From: Paenibacillus maysiensis
GTDB taxonomy: Bacteria > Bacillota > Bacilli > Paenibacillales > Paenibacillaceae
Direction: 5' to 3'
Assembly (NCBI RefSeq): GCF_000520815.1
Contig: NZ_ASRY01000267.1
Location: forward strand, 22,434 to 86,433
Length of the DNA stretch: 64,000 bases
The position numbers and the translations under genes were made by a program. Each line of letters begins with the position of its first letter. Within the stretch, counting starts at the first letter, position 1. Under the pieces are notes generated by a model, which was given only the letters and a program-made list of their open reading frames with translations, did not search any database and was not told the DNA's origin. Below are positions 1-8,401 of the stretch, piece after piece.

Positions 1-2
1 GT

Positions 3-1454
3 GTATCTCTCAGCAATTCCAGTCAGACGGCTGGTAGCACAGCTAGTACAGCGACAACCTCAACAGCAGGGACGGCAGCAGCAGGAGCCACAGGCGGTGC
101 TTTTAATCAGACGCTTACGCAAATGATGACTGGCGGGCAAACGGGCTCTACAAGCACAGATGCTGGGAAATCTCCATTAGTTATGGTGATGCCGCTGGTT
201 ACTGCCGGAGAATCGACAGAAGCTTCAACAGAGCCGCTTGTTGAGACGTTGGCTCCGTTACTGCAAAACCTTGAAAAGTTGGATGATCAGGTAGCGTCTG
301 ACCCAGCCTTGTTCGCAGCTCTGCAATCGTGGGTCCAGCAAGTACAGCAGTTATTACAAGGTGACGGTGGTGCAAAGGAGCAAACAGACGGTGGGGAAAC
401 GAATGCGGCGACAGGCTTAACGGCTTTGGCAGGACATCCGGCTACCATTCGGTTTGCGCTACAGGATGCTTTGTCACAGCTTGCAAATGTAGCGAATCAG
501 GCTACGGGAGACCAAAAGGTCCAGATTACACAGTTGCTACAATCGCTTCAAAATACGACGGCTGGTACGGGAGCTATTTCCGATGAGCAGTGGGCCGGCG
601 TACTGAAAGCGGTGGAGCTTGCTGACGGCTCAGATTCACAAGCAGTTCAACCTTCTACGAATCGGGCGAATAGCACTCAGACATTAACGGCTGTTTCTAC
701 AGACAAACAGGTTGTTGCTACTGAGCAGCAGGCGAGTCAAGGCGGGACAAGCCAGCAAGGTGCAGAAGGACAACGTTCATCAGCTAATGTTCATGTTCAA
801 GCCGCAGTTAAAGCAACTCCAACGGATGAAACTGGTGCAGTAGTGGACGTAACCGAGCAGGCTGATCCGGCAGCGACCGACAGTCAAACTCCTGTGATTA
901 CGACCGCAGGCCAGCTTTCGGTGCAGACGCAAGGCACAACTCCTTCGGCTCCGGCGCAGCCTGTCGTACATGTGCGACAATTTGCTAAGGAAATGACGGA
1001 CTTTGTAGTGCAAAAGCTGGATATCGTGAAGCATTCTGGATTAACAGAAGCCACTATTATGCTTCGTCCAGATCATTTGGGACAGCTTGAAGTTAAACTG
1101 ACGATGCAGAATGGGCACTTGGTCGCCCAGTTCATGACTGAGCACAGCGGAGCTAAAGATTTGCTCGAACAGCAAATGTCACAGTTGCGTGCAAGTCTTC
1201 AAAGTCAGGGAATTCAGGTAGATAAGGTGGAAGTAACGCAAAATGAATCACTTTCTTCCCATATGTATCAGGATGGCCGTGGATCAGGTGCAAATCAGCA
1301 GCAACAATCCGAGCAACGTTCCAAGACGCGGAGCAGAGAAGAAGCCGATGATGCTCTAAAGGTAGCTGAAATGGCGGAAGAACTCCGCAACTGGACAGCA
1401 GAACAACGCACAGATGATGTAAATCGGACAGGCTCCTTTACAGCACAAGCGTAG
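3..1454 (+). CDS. fliK: Flagellar hook-length control protein FliK (5' end outside window)
   Basis: FliK is the secreted molecular ruler that stops hook growth and switches the export gate to filament substrates. The frame is open from base 3, so the true start lies upstream; an internal ATG at 123 is only the first in-window methionine. The visible N-terminal part is rich in Thr, Ala, Gly and Gln, as expected for the poorly conserved ruler region. The last ~130 codons hold the Flg_hook-type domain (IMLRPDHLGQLEVKL followed by an amphipathic segment), which in characterised FliK proteins contacts FlhB. The charged tail after it is variable. The gene lies 18 bases before flgD, in the usual fla/che order. 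Identity is firm from the C-terminal domain and position. Confidence 0.93.
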   Translation, partial: VSLSNSSQTAGSTASTATTSTAGTAAAGATGGAFNQTLTQMMTGGQTGSTSTDAGKSPLVMVMPLVTAGESTEASTEPLVETLAPLLQNLEKLDDQVASDPALFAALQSWVQQVQQLLQGDGGAKEQTDGGETNAATGLTALAGHPATIRFALQDALSQLANVANQATGDQKVQITQLLQSLQNTTAGTGAISDEQWAGVLKAVELADGSDSQAVQPSTNRANSTQTLTAVSTDKQVVATEQQASQGGTSQQGAEGQRSSANVHVQAAVKATPTDETGAVVDVTEQADPAATDSQTPVITTAGQLSVQTQGTTPSAPAQPVVHVRQFAKEMTDFVVQKLDIVKHSGLTEATIMLRPDHLGQLEVKLTMQNGHLVAQFMTEHSGAKDLLEQQMSQLRASLQSQGIQVDKVEVTQNESLSSHMYQDGRGSGANQQQQSEQRSKTRSREEADDALKVAEMAEELRNWTAEQRTDDVNRTGSFTAQA

Positions 1455-1472
1455 CATGGAGGTGAGAACACA

Positions 1473-2006
1473 ATGACGACTGCGGACAATAATGTATCCA
1501 CCAGTAACGTCTGGCCGAATTACAACGTGAATAACGTCAAAACGGCAAGCGCCAAGGATACCAAAACGATGGGTAAGGATCAATTTTTGAAAATTTTGAT
1601 TACCCAGCTCCAAAACCAGGACCCAATGCAGCCTCTGGAAGATAAGGAATTTATCGCGCAAATGGCGCAATTTTCTTCCGTGGAGCAGTTGATGAACATT
1701 TCTACCCAGTTGAATACGTTGGGACAGTCTTTAGGGATATCCTCCGGTTTGATTGGAAAGGAAGTCAGTTGGATTGAGGCTGGTAAAAAGGATTCGCTTA
1801 CGGGTGAAACAGGCGCAGGTACGGTGAAAAGTGGAATCGTGGATTCCATCGTTATTCGTGACGGTGTACAGTATGCCAAAATCGGAAAGTCAGAGGTTGC
1901 ACTGAAAGATGTGACATCGGTAAGTCAGGCTCAAACAGCAGCTTCCTCGGCAGGGGCATCGGATACTACAACTTCTTCCTCTACTGGAAGTGGTGAGGAC
2001 TCATGA
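1473..2006 (+). CDS. flgD: Flagellar hook cap / scaffolding protein FlgD
   Basis: FlgD caps the growing hook and is needed for FlgE polymerisation. The 177-residue protein carries the conserved N-terminal signature (MGKDQFLKILITQLQNQDP, then PLEDKEFIAQMAQFSSVEQL), at residues ~30-72. A small beta-rich region follows, then a Ser/Thr/Ala tail. An SD (GGAGGTGAG) lies 7 bases before the ATG. Its stop overlaps the next start as ATGA, so translation is probably coupled. The protein is shorter than enterobacterial FlgD (~230 aa), as is usual in Bacillales. Confidence 0.95.
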   Translation: MTTADNNVSTSNVWPNYNVNNVKTASAKDTKTMGKDQFLKILITQLQNQDPMQPLEDKEFIAQMAQFSSVEQLMNISTQLNTLGQSLGISSGLIGKEVSWIEAGKKDSLTGETGAGTVKSGIVDSIVIRDGVQYAKIGKSEVALKDVTSVSQAQTAASSAGASDTTTSSSTGSGEDS

Positions 2007-2383
2007 ATGACCGGATAACGGTCGGACGTCTTTTTCCCGCCAATGTTCCTCCGGCGGCGATTCCGCAGAATCGGGTAAATCCGGTTGCGAAGGATGGTAA
2101 GCCCTTCGGACAGGTGTTGCAGGAGCAGGTACTCAAGCTGAGTAACCATGCAGCAAAGCGTCTGGAGCAGCGAGGGATAGAGCTAAGAAGTGACCAGATG
2201 GCGAAGATTAACTCCGCTGTGGATAAAGCAGCTGCCAAAGGCGCCAAGGAATCATTGATTTTAATGCAGGATATGGCGTTGATCGTAAGTGTGCCCAACC
2301 GGACAGTAGTTACCGCGATGGATAAGCAATCCATGCAGGATAACGTATTTACGCAAATTGATAGCGCCGTTATTATTTCATAG
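2003..2383 (+). CDS. Flagellar operon protein, TIGR02530 type
   Basis: This 126-residue soluble protein sits between flgD and flgE. From its position and character I assign it to the small 'flagellar operon protein' family (TIGR02530) found there in many Firmicutes. Its biochemical role is not established; a part in hook assembly is inferred from position only. The first ~40 residues are Pro/Asn-rich and probably disordered. The rest looks helical, with a conserved-looking stretch (SNHAAKRLEQRGIEL) and a C-terminal segment ending TQIDSAVII. It overlaps flgD by 4 bases (ATGA). I see no signal peptide or membrane segment. Confidence 0.82.
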   Translation: MNDRITVGRLFPANVPPAAIPQNRVNPVAKDGKPFGQVLQEQVLKLSNHAAKRLEQRGIELRSDQMAKINSAVDKAAAKGAKESLILMQDMALIVSVPNRTVVTAMDKQSMQDNVFTQIDSAVIIS

Positions 2384-2488
2384 AACATTTAGCAATAAGT
2401 GGCTGGCCCGAGCAGGAAAGCCATGAAGAAGCCGCGGATCGACTGATGCGGTTAATCAAGCAAGTATTCAGAGGAGGATTTATACTCA

Positions 2489-3298
2489 ATGTTGAGATCA
2501 ATGTATTCGGGTGTATCGGGTATGAAGGGCTTTCAAACAAAGCTGGACGTTATCGGTAACAACATTGCAAACGTAAATACAACTGGCTTCAAGTCAAGCC
2601 GCGTCATGTTCAAGGATATTTTGAGCCAAACAAGTTCGGGAGCAAGCGCACCGGACGGTACGACAACTGCAGGGCAAAATGCCAAGCAGGTTGGTCTGGG
2701 GGTATCAGTCAGCTCCATTGATACATTACATCTTCCAGGTAGTGCAATGACCACCAATAATCCGACAGATTTGCGGATTAACGGTGACGGATTTTTCCTG
2801 GTCAAAATGAATGATGCACAGGTAGACCCTTATCTGACTCGCGCGGGTGATTTTCATGTAGATGCGAACCGAAATCTGGTTACTTCTGATGGCTTTTTCG
2901 TAGGAAATGCGGATGGAGATCCAATCACACTGGCTGACAATGTGACATCGTTCTCTATCTCGCAGGACGGTACGATTGTACAGCAATTGGATGATGGCAC
3001 CGTAGACAATGGCACGCAAATTGGTATAGCCAGAGTGACAAACCCCGAAGGCTTGGAGAAAATCGGAGGTAGCTTGTACCGTACCACTGTTAACTCCAAC
3101 ATTGATGCACTTGAGCCTGGAGTAGCCAATTCGGAGGGCCGGGGCGCTATCATCGCGGGTCAACTGGAAATGTCCAACGTCGATTTGACAGGCGAATTTA
3201 CCGAAATGATCGTAGCTCAGCGCGGTTTCCAGGCGAACTCGCGTATCATTACGACCTCGGATGAAGTGCTACAGGAAGTTGTAAACTTGAAACGTTAA
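2489..3298 (+). CDS. flgE: Flagellar hook protein FlgE
   Basis: FlgE is the structural subunit of the hook, exported by the flagellar type III apparatus. The 269-residue protein has the FlgE/F/G N-terminal rod motif (MLRSMYSGVSGMKGFQ, then NNIANVNTTGFKSSR). It also has the C-terminal motif (LTGEFTEMIVAQRGFQANSR) that forms the coiled-coil D0 domain. The length is close to B. subtilis FlgE (formerly called FlgG), much shorter than enterobacterial FlgE, so the D2 domain is minimal. The SD GGAGGA precedes the ATG. A distal-rod FlgG is the alternative name, but position after flgD favours the hook protein. Confidence 0.9.
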   Translation: MLRSMYSGVSGMKGFQTKLDVIGNNIANVNTTGFKSSRVMFKDILSQTSSGASAPDGTTTAGQNAKQVGLGVSVSSIDTLHLPGSAMTTNNPTDLRINGDGFFLVKMNDAQVDPYLTRAGDFHVDANRNLVTSDGFFVGNADGDPITLADNVTSFSISQDGTIVQQLDDGTVDNGTQIGIARVTNPEGLEKIGGSLYRTTVNSNIDALEPGVANSEGRGAIIAGQLEMSNVDLTGEFTEMIVAQRGFQANSRIITTSDEVLQEVVNLKR

Positions 3299-3311
3299 TC
3301 GCATCTAAACG

Positions 3312-3333
3312 CGGGGGAGTAAAGGCTCCCCCG
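3312..3333 (+). other. Perfect 8-bp hairpin between flgE and swrD
   Basis: CGGGGGAG and CTCCCCCG form a perfect stem around a 6-base loop. No T-run follows, so it is not a standard intrinsic terminator. It may act as a 3' stabiliser or processing barrier that raises flgE (hook) mRNA relative to distal genes; this is inference. Confidence 0.55.
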
Positions 3334-3358
3334 TACCTATCAGGAGGTTGGTGTTACG

Positions 3359-3583
3359 ATGATTCCGTTAACGCGGCTGAACGGCTCGCCTATGTGGCTT
3401 AATGCTCTGCTCATTGAGACTGTGGAGGAAACGCCGGATACATACGTCACTTTAGTGACGGGGAAACGGTTGATTGTATTGGAAAAAGCGGCAGATGTCG
3501 TCTCCTTGATCAAGGGTTACAGCCGTGAAATCGGCATACATGCCGCCACGATAAAAGTGCAACAAATGGAGGAAGACGAATGA
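3359..3583 (+). CDS. swrD: SwrD/FlbD family flagellar protein
   Basis: This 74-residue FlbD-family protein starts MIPLTRLNGSPMWLN, the family hallmark. B. subtilis SwrD raises flagellar motor power (torque) and is needed for swarming, probably through stator behaviour. The protein is predicted to be small and beta-rich, with a short helical tail and no membrane segment. An AGGAGG SD lies upstream. The stop overlaps fliL as ATGA. The gene keeps its usual place between flgE and fliL. Confidence 0.88.
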   Translation: MIPLTRLNGSPMWLNALLIETVEETPDTYVTLVTGKRLIVLEKAADVVSLIKGYSREIGIHAATIKVQQMEEDE

Positions 3584-4053
3584 AAAAGATGCTGCCATGG
3601 CTCATTACAATTTTACTCGCGATTACTTTGATTGCAGGTGCGGCCTTTGTACTTGTACCAGCGCTTAGCGGGAAAAAGTCGGAAGCCACTCCAAATGCGC
3701 AAGCCGCTCAAGCAGAACAGCTTCCCCGACTGTCAGCAGATGAATTGGTGGAAGTGAGTTCTGAAATTACTGGTATCAAAACCAATCTGGCAGACGCTGA
3801 TTATATTGTCCAGATGAATCTTGCTTTTCAATTAAACGATGCCAAAGCAAAGGAATCTTTTGAAAAAATCAAGGACATCAGTATCAAGCCAATCGTTATT
3901 CAATTACTTGCAGACACCAAGCCTGATGAGCTCAGAACAGCCAAAGGCCGAGACCAGTTCAGTGACAAGCTGACGGATCTCATCAACAAGTCGCTCCCTG
4001 AAGGTCACCTGGGGAACGCCAAAATTACAGACTTTTTGCTGGCAGCCATTTGA
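3580..4053 (+). CDS. fliL: Flagellar basal body-associated protein FliL
   Basis: FliL is a single-pass membrane protein that surrounds or supports the stator units. Residues ~5-28 form one membrane helix (PWLITILLAITLIAGAAFVL). A short Ala/Gln-rich linker leads to a stomatin-like extracytoplasmic domain (residues ~50-157). Length (157 aa) matches the family. Translation is probably coupled to swrD by a 4-base overlap. Confidence 0.92.
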   Translation: MKKMLPWLITILLAITLIAGAAFVLVPALSGKKSEATPNAQAAQAEQLPRLSADELVEVSSEITGIKTNLADADYIVQMNLAFQLNDAKAKESFEKIKDISIKPIVIQLLADTKPDELRTAKGRDQFSDKLTDLINKSLPEGHLGNAKITDFLLAAI

Positions 4054-4095
4054 TTCCAGGTGAACTTGTCAGAACATGTAAGGGGGTGAATAACA

Positions 4096-5094
4096 TTGGT
4101 GGATGTAATGTCGCAAGGGGAAATTGATGCCCTTTTAGCAGCTCTCTCGTCCGGTGAAATGGATGCGGAAGAACTTAAAAAGGAAGATACCCAAAAGAAA
4201 GTTCGCGCTTACGACTTCAAAAGAGCGCTTCGGTTTTCTAAGGATCACATTCGGAGTTTGACGCGGATACACGAAAATTTTGCGCGGTATCTGACCACTT
4301 ATTTTTCAGCACAGCTCCGGACGTTTGTCCAAATTAATGTCGTTCAGGTGGAGCAGCTTCCTTATGATGAATTCATTCGCTCCATTCCGAAAATGACCAT
4401 TTTGAACATTTTTGAAGCCGAGCCGCTGGAAGGACGTATGGTGCTTGAGGTTCACCCGAACATAGCTTTTGCAATGCTGGACAGGCTTCTCGGAGGGACC
4501 GGATCAGCGCCGTCCAAGGTTAACGCATTGACAGAGATTGAGACGACAATCATGGAGCGGATTTTTAGTCGTACCTTTGACAGCCTGCAAGAGGCATGGA
4601 AAACGGTATTGGATATTGAACCGCGTTTGGAGGCGATGGAAACCAATCCGCAGTTTATGCAGATTGTTTCACCCAATGAAACGATTGCCCTAATCTCACT
4701 TAGTACCAAAATTGGTGATACCACAGGGATGATTAACCTTTGTATCCCGCACGTGGTATTGGAGCCGATTATGGCTAGACTGTCCACGCACCAGTGGTTT
4801 ACATCCGAAAAGAAATCAAGGGCGCCTGAAGAGATTGACGCCTTGAGATTACGGGTCACGAAAGCGCAGCTTCCCATTATTGCCGAGCTAGGTGAATCCC
4901 GAATAAATGTGGCCGAGTTTTTGGGCCTTTCGGTGGGGGATGTCATTTCATTGAATAAACCCGTCAAGGAAGGGCTCTCCATCCGGGTGGGCGAAAAACT
5001 GAAATTTTTGGGAAGTCCCGGCATGGTAAAAGATCGTGTTGCCGTACAGATTGATGAAATTGTCAGCGAAGGAGTTGAAGAAATTGACGAGTAA
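4096..5094 (+). CDS. fliM: Flagellar motor switch protein FliM
   Basis: FliM is a C-ring component that binds phospho-CheY and sets rotation direction. The 332-residue protein has the N-terminal CheY-binding peptide (MSQGEIDALLAAL), a central CheC-like domain without phosphatase motifs, and a C-terminal SpoA domain (VGDVISLNKPVKEGLSIRVG). The start is TTG at 4096, supported by AGGGGGTG 7-8 bases upstream; the ATG four codons later has no SD as well placed. Its last 11 bases overlap the fliY start. Confidence 0.95.
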   Translation: MVDVMSQGEIDALLAALSSGEMDAEELKKEDTQKKVRAYDFKRALRFSKDHIRSLTRIHENFARYLTTYFSAQLRTFVQINVVQVEQLPYDEFIRSIPKMTILNIFEAEPLEGRMVLEVHPNIAFAMLDRLLGGTGSAPSKVNALTEIETTIMERIFSRTFDSLQEAWKTVLDIEPRLEAMETNPQFMQIVSPNETIALISLSTKIGDTTGMINLCIPHVVLEPIMARLSTHQWFTSEKKSRAPEEIDALRLRVTKAQLPIIAELGESRINVAEFLGLSVGDVISLNKPVKEGLSIRVGEKLKFLGSPGMVKDRVAVQIDEIVSEGVEEIDE

Positions 5095-6391
5095 AGACTA
5101 TTTGTCCCAGGAGGAAATTGATGCCCTGCTGAAACAGTCTGAAGCGGGCACGGATTCTACTCCCGCCAACAAGACCGTTGACGATTTTCTGACTCCTCTG
5201 GAGCAGGATGCTCTCGGGGAGATCGGTAATATTACGTTCGGCAGCGCAGCGACGGCTCTTTCCACACTGCTTGGTCAAAAGGTTGATATTACAACCCCTA
5301 AAGTTTCAATTATTACCCGCTCTGAATTCGAAACAGCATTTCCTAAGCCGCACGTAGCGGTACATGTGAATTATGTAGATGGATTTGAGGGTATTAACTC
5401 GCTCGTGATCAAAAAGCGTGATGCGCAGGTCATAGCGGATTTAATGCTTGGCGGTGAAGGAAACCCGGTAGATGAAGAATTGAATGAAATTCATATCAGC
5501 GCTGTGCAGGAAGCGATGAACCAAATGATGGGCTCGTCGGCAACCTCAATGTCTACCATGTTTAACCGTTTTGTTAATATCTCCCCACCTGGAATTGATA
5601 TTTTGGATCCGATGCATGGTGATGGAGTATCCAGCCTGCCAGATGAACAGACGCTGATTACAGTATCCTTCCGTTTGTTGATCGGTGACCTGATTGACTC
5701 CACATTGATGCAACTGTTGCCTGTGCATTTCGCCAAAAAGATGGTGAGCATTCTAATGAATGGCGGAGAGGATGACGAGCAACCGCAAGCGTCCGCACAG
5801 CAAGTAGCAGCAACGGCTGCTCCAGAAGCGCCACAACCAACCGAGATTCCGCAACAGCAACCCGCACCAACGTATCAACAGCCACCGGCAGCCGCACAGG
5901 TGCCCGTACAACCGCCGCAGGATGCAGGTTATGGACAGCAGCCGCCTATGTACCCTCAAGACCCGGGATACGGTCAGCAGGGAGCGCCAGGTTATGGAAT
6001 GCCTGGAGGTGTACAACCGCAGGCCCCTTATGGAGCGCCTCAACATTATGGTTCGATACCGGGACGAAATGTAAATGTGCAGCCTGTACAATTTTCAAAC
6101 TTGCAGTCCGGTGCATTTGCGCAAGTGGATGAAAACAATTTAAATTTATTGATGGACATTCCCCTTAGAGTCACCGTAGAATTAGGAAGGACCCAAAAGC
6201 AAATTAAAGATATTCTAGAGCTCTCACAAGGTTCGATTATTGAACTGGACAAGCTTGCCGGGGAGCCAGTGGACATTCTGGTCAACAACAAACTGATTGC
6301 CAAAGGCGAGGTTGTCGTAATCGACGAGAACTTCGGCGTGCGTGTGACGGATATTGTAAGCCAATGGGACCGTATTCAAAAATTACAATAA
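5084..6391 (+). CDS. fliY: Motor switch phosphatase FliY
   Basis: FliY is the Gram-positive FliN homologue that also dephosphorylates CheY-P at the switch. I place the start at TTG 5084, with GGAG 9 bases upstream; the frame is open further 5' but has no comparable SD. The 435-residue protein starts MTSKDYLSQEEIDALL, a FliM-like CheY-P-binding peptide. Two CheC-type phosphatase helices follow (EIGNITFGSAATALS at ~46-60 and an EAMNQMMGSSATS helix at ~143). A Pro/Gln/Gly-rich linker (~230-330) contains near repeats of QDxGYGQQ. The C-terminus is the FliN/SpoA domain. It overlaps fliM by 11 bases. Confidence 0.94.
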   Translation: MTSKDYLSQEEIDALLKQSEAGTDSTPANKTVDDFLTPLEQDALGEIGNITFGSAATALSTLLGQKVDITTPKVSIITRSEFETAFPKPHVAVHVNYVDGFEGINSLVIKKRDAQVIADLMLGGEGNPVDEELNEIHISAVQEAMNQMMGSSATSMSTMFNRFVNISPPGIDILDPMHGDGVSSLPDEQTLITVSFRLLIGDLIDSTLMQLLPVHFAKKMVSILMNGGEDDEQPQASAQQVAATAAPEAPQPTEIPQQQPAPTYQQPPAAAQVPVQPPQDAGYGQQPPMYPQDPGYGQQGAPGYGMPGGVQPQAPYGAPQHYGSIPGRNVNVQPVQFSNLQSGAFAQVDENNLNLLMDIPLRVTVELGRTQKQIKDILELSQGSIIELDKLAGEPVDILVNNKLIAKGEVVVIDENFGVRVTDIVSQWDRIQKLQ

Positions 6392-6420
6392 TAGCATAAT
6401 TTAGGGAGGATTTATTTCAG

Positions 6421-6786
6421 ATGGCAAACCGTATTTTGATCGTGGACGATGCTGCATTTATGAGAATGATGATTCGGGACATCCTGTCCAAAAATGGATA
6501 TGAAGTAGTAGGAGAGGCCCAGGATGGATCACAGGCTATTGAAAAATTCAAGGAGCTTCGTCCGGACCTGATTACGATGGATATTACGATGCCCGAAATG
6601 GACGGCATTGCCGCTCTGAAGGAAATTAAAAAAATTGACGCGAATGCAAAGGTTATCATGTGCTCCGCGATGGGTCAGCAAGCGATGGTTATTGATGCCA
6701 TTCAAGCAGGCGCAAAAGATTTTATCGTTAAGCCTTTCCAATCGGATCGGGTTATCGAAGCCATCAACAAAACATTGGGTGTGTAA
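6421..6786 (+). CDS. cheY: Chemotaxis response regulator CheY
   Basis: CheY is a single receiver domain phosphorylated by CheA and bound by FliM/FliY at the switch. All key residues are present: acidic pair D9-D10, phosphoacceptor D54 (TMDITMPEMDG), S82 in the switch position and K104 (VKPF). At 121 residues it is a stand-alone receiver with no output domain. The SD GGGAGGA is well placed. It lies between fliY and fliO, as in B. subtilis. Confidence 0.97.
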   Translation: MANRILIVDDAAFMRMMIRDILSKNGYEVVGEAQDGSQAIEKFKELRPDLITMDITMPEMDGIAALKEIKKIDANAKVIMCSAMGQQAMVIDAIQAGAKDFIVKPFQSDRVIEAINKTLGV

Positions 6787-6798
6787 GGCGCATCCGCT

Positions 6799-7332
6799 AT
6801 GGATACAAAACAGGGTGCCTCTGACGCATTGAGTACATCCAGCAATATAGGCAACATTGCCTGGGTCCTTTTCGTGCTGATCTTTATCATCGTACTGATC
6901 GTGTACTTGATACGGTTTTTGAGTAAAAGAAATCAGAGCTGGTTCAGCAACCGCTCCGTTCGCATACTGGGAGGCGTGGGGCTGGGCCCTAACAAATCCC
7001 TTCAGCTTGTTGAAGTTGGCAGCAGTGTGTATCTCATTGGTGTGGGAGAAGATATCCGGCTTGTTGACAAAGTATCCGATCCTGAAGAAGTGGAGCAAAT
7101 TTTGGCCGCACTGGAGCAGGAAGCTTCTCTGCAGCGCGGCCCGATTGCCCCGCTATTCGCTAAAATTGCGGATAAGCTTCGCCGGAACAACGCGGCACAG
7201 CAGCAGCCTGAAGAGGAAACGTCTTTTCACGAGATGTTCGAATCCAAGCTTCGGCAGATGCCGAAGCGCAAGGATAAACTCGAAAAGCTGCGCAATGAGG
7301 AGAATACTACAGATCGGTCGGGAGATTCATGA
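6799..7332 (+). CDS. fliO: Flagellar biosynthesis protein FliO (FliZ)
   Basis: FliO helps assemble the FliP/FliQ/FliR export gate. The 177-residue protein has a short N-terminal Ser/Thr-rich segment and one strong membrane helix (AWVLFVLIFIIVLIVYLI, residues ~25-42). The FliO core follows (GGVGLGPNKSLQLVEVG), then a charged Gln/Glu/Arg-rich tail. The SD is weak (TAAGGCG), suggesting coupling to cheY. It overlaps fliP by 4 bases. B. subtilis calls this gene fliZ or fliO. Confidence 0.88.
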   Translation: MDTKQGASDALSTSSNIGNIAWVLFVLIFIIVLIVYLIRFLSKRNQSWFSNRSVRILGGVGLGPNKSLQLVEVGSSVYLIGVGEDIRLVDKVSDPEEVEQILAALEQEASLQRGPIAPLFAKIADKLRRNNAAQQQPEEETSFHEMFESKLRQMPKRKDKLEKLRNEENTTDRSGDS

Positions 7333-8084
7333 GAAAAAAGATTATACTTGCATGTTTGCTGCTCGTCTTGTTCAGCTTCATTTCGGTGACGGCGGCCTCT
7401 GCGGAACCGATTCCGAACATTGATATTCAAGTCGGCAACTCGGACAAAGGACAGCCCGGTGCCACCTCGCTGTCTATTATTTTACTTATTACTGTCATCA
7501 GTGTAGCACCCGCTTTGCTTGTGCTTATGACGAGTTTTACGCGAATCGTGATCGTGCTGGGCTTTGTTCGCACCTCGCTGGGGACCCAGCAGATGCCGCC
7601 TAACCAGGTGCTTGTCGGACTGGCCTTGTTTCTTACCTTATTTATAATGGCCCCGACGTTCTCCGCTATGAACGAGACTGCGCTCCAGCCGTATCTCAAG
7701 GGGGATTTGACGCAGTCTCAGGCGCTGGACAAGGCTGCAGTACCAATCAAGACCTTTATGTTCTCTCATACACGGGAGAAGGATCTACTGCTCTTTATGA
7801 AATACACCAAGATGGAAAAACCTAAGAATTATCAGGACATTCCACTAACGGTGATGGTTCCGGCTTATGCAATCAGCGAGTTGAAAACGGCATTTCAGAT
7901 GGGCTTTATGATTTTTATACCATTTTTAGTTATAGACATTGTAGTGTCGAGTACACTCATGGCTATGGGGATGATGATGCTGCCGCCGGTAATGATTTCA
8001 CTTCCTTTTAAAATACTGCTCTTCGTACTTGTAGATGGTTGGTATTTGGTTGTCAAATCATTGCTTCTGAGTTTTAACACATGA
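7329..8084 (+). CDS. fliP: Flagellar export gate protein FliP
   Basis: FliP is the main subunit of the FliPQR export channel in the inner membrane. The 251-residue protein begins with a cleavable signal peptide (basic MRKK, hydrophobic core, ASA-E near residues 24-27). It then has the conserved FliP block (LTSFTRIVIVLGFVRTSLGT, then PPNQVLVGLALFLT) and C-terminal membrane helices (MMMLPPVMISLPFKILLFV). Identity is unambiguous. Confidence 0.96.
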   Translation: MRKKIILACLLLVLFSFISVTAASAEPIPNIDIQVGNSDKGQPGATSLSIILLITVISVAPALLVLMTSFTRIVIVLGFVRTSLGTQQMPPNQVLVGLALFLTLFIMAPTFSAMNETALQPYLKGDLTQSQALDKAAVPIKTFMFSHTREKDLLLFMKYTKMEKPKNYQDIPLTVMVPAYAISELKTAFQMGFMIFIPFLVIDIVVSSTLMAMGMMMLPPVMISLPFKILLFVLVDGWYLVVKSLLLSFNT

Positions 8085-8121
8085 ATACTTCATGCAAGGA
8101 CAGCAATCAAGGAGGACGGCA

Positions 8122-8391
8122 ATGACTTCGGAGTTTATTATTTCCCTGGCTGGGCAAGCGGTGTACATTGTACTCAAGGTGAGCGCTCCGATGCTGATTT
8201 TGGGGCTAGTCGTGGGTTTGATTATCAGCATTTTTCAGGCGACAACCCAAATTCAGGAGCAGACACTAGCCTTTGTTCCGAAGATTGTCGCCGTATTGCT
8301 GGCATTGCTTTTGTTCGGGCCCTGGATATTGACCACATTAGTGGACTTTACGTATAACATTCTGGACAATTTGTACAAATATATAGGTTAG
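8122..8391 (+). CDS. fliQ: Flagellar export gate protein FliQ
   Basis: FliQ is a small two-helix subunit of the export gate. The start at ATG 8122 has AGGAGG 6-7 bases upstream and gives 89 residues, the normal family length. An in-frame upstream ATG at 8092 would add ten residues but has no SD. The protein has two membrane helices and the conserved ISIFQATTQIQEQTLAFVPK loop between them. Confidence 0.95.
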   Translation: MTSEFIISLAGQAVYIVLKVSAPMLILGLVVGLIISIFQATTQIQEQTLAFVPKIVAVLLALLLFGPWILTTLVDFTYNILDNLYKYIG

Positions 8392-8401
8392 GCTGAATGT
8401 T

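Noticed and set aside
3312..3333. Terminator after flgE
   Set aside because: The stem is strong but no T-run follows, so I list it only as a hairpin.
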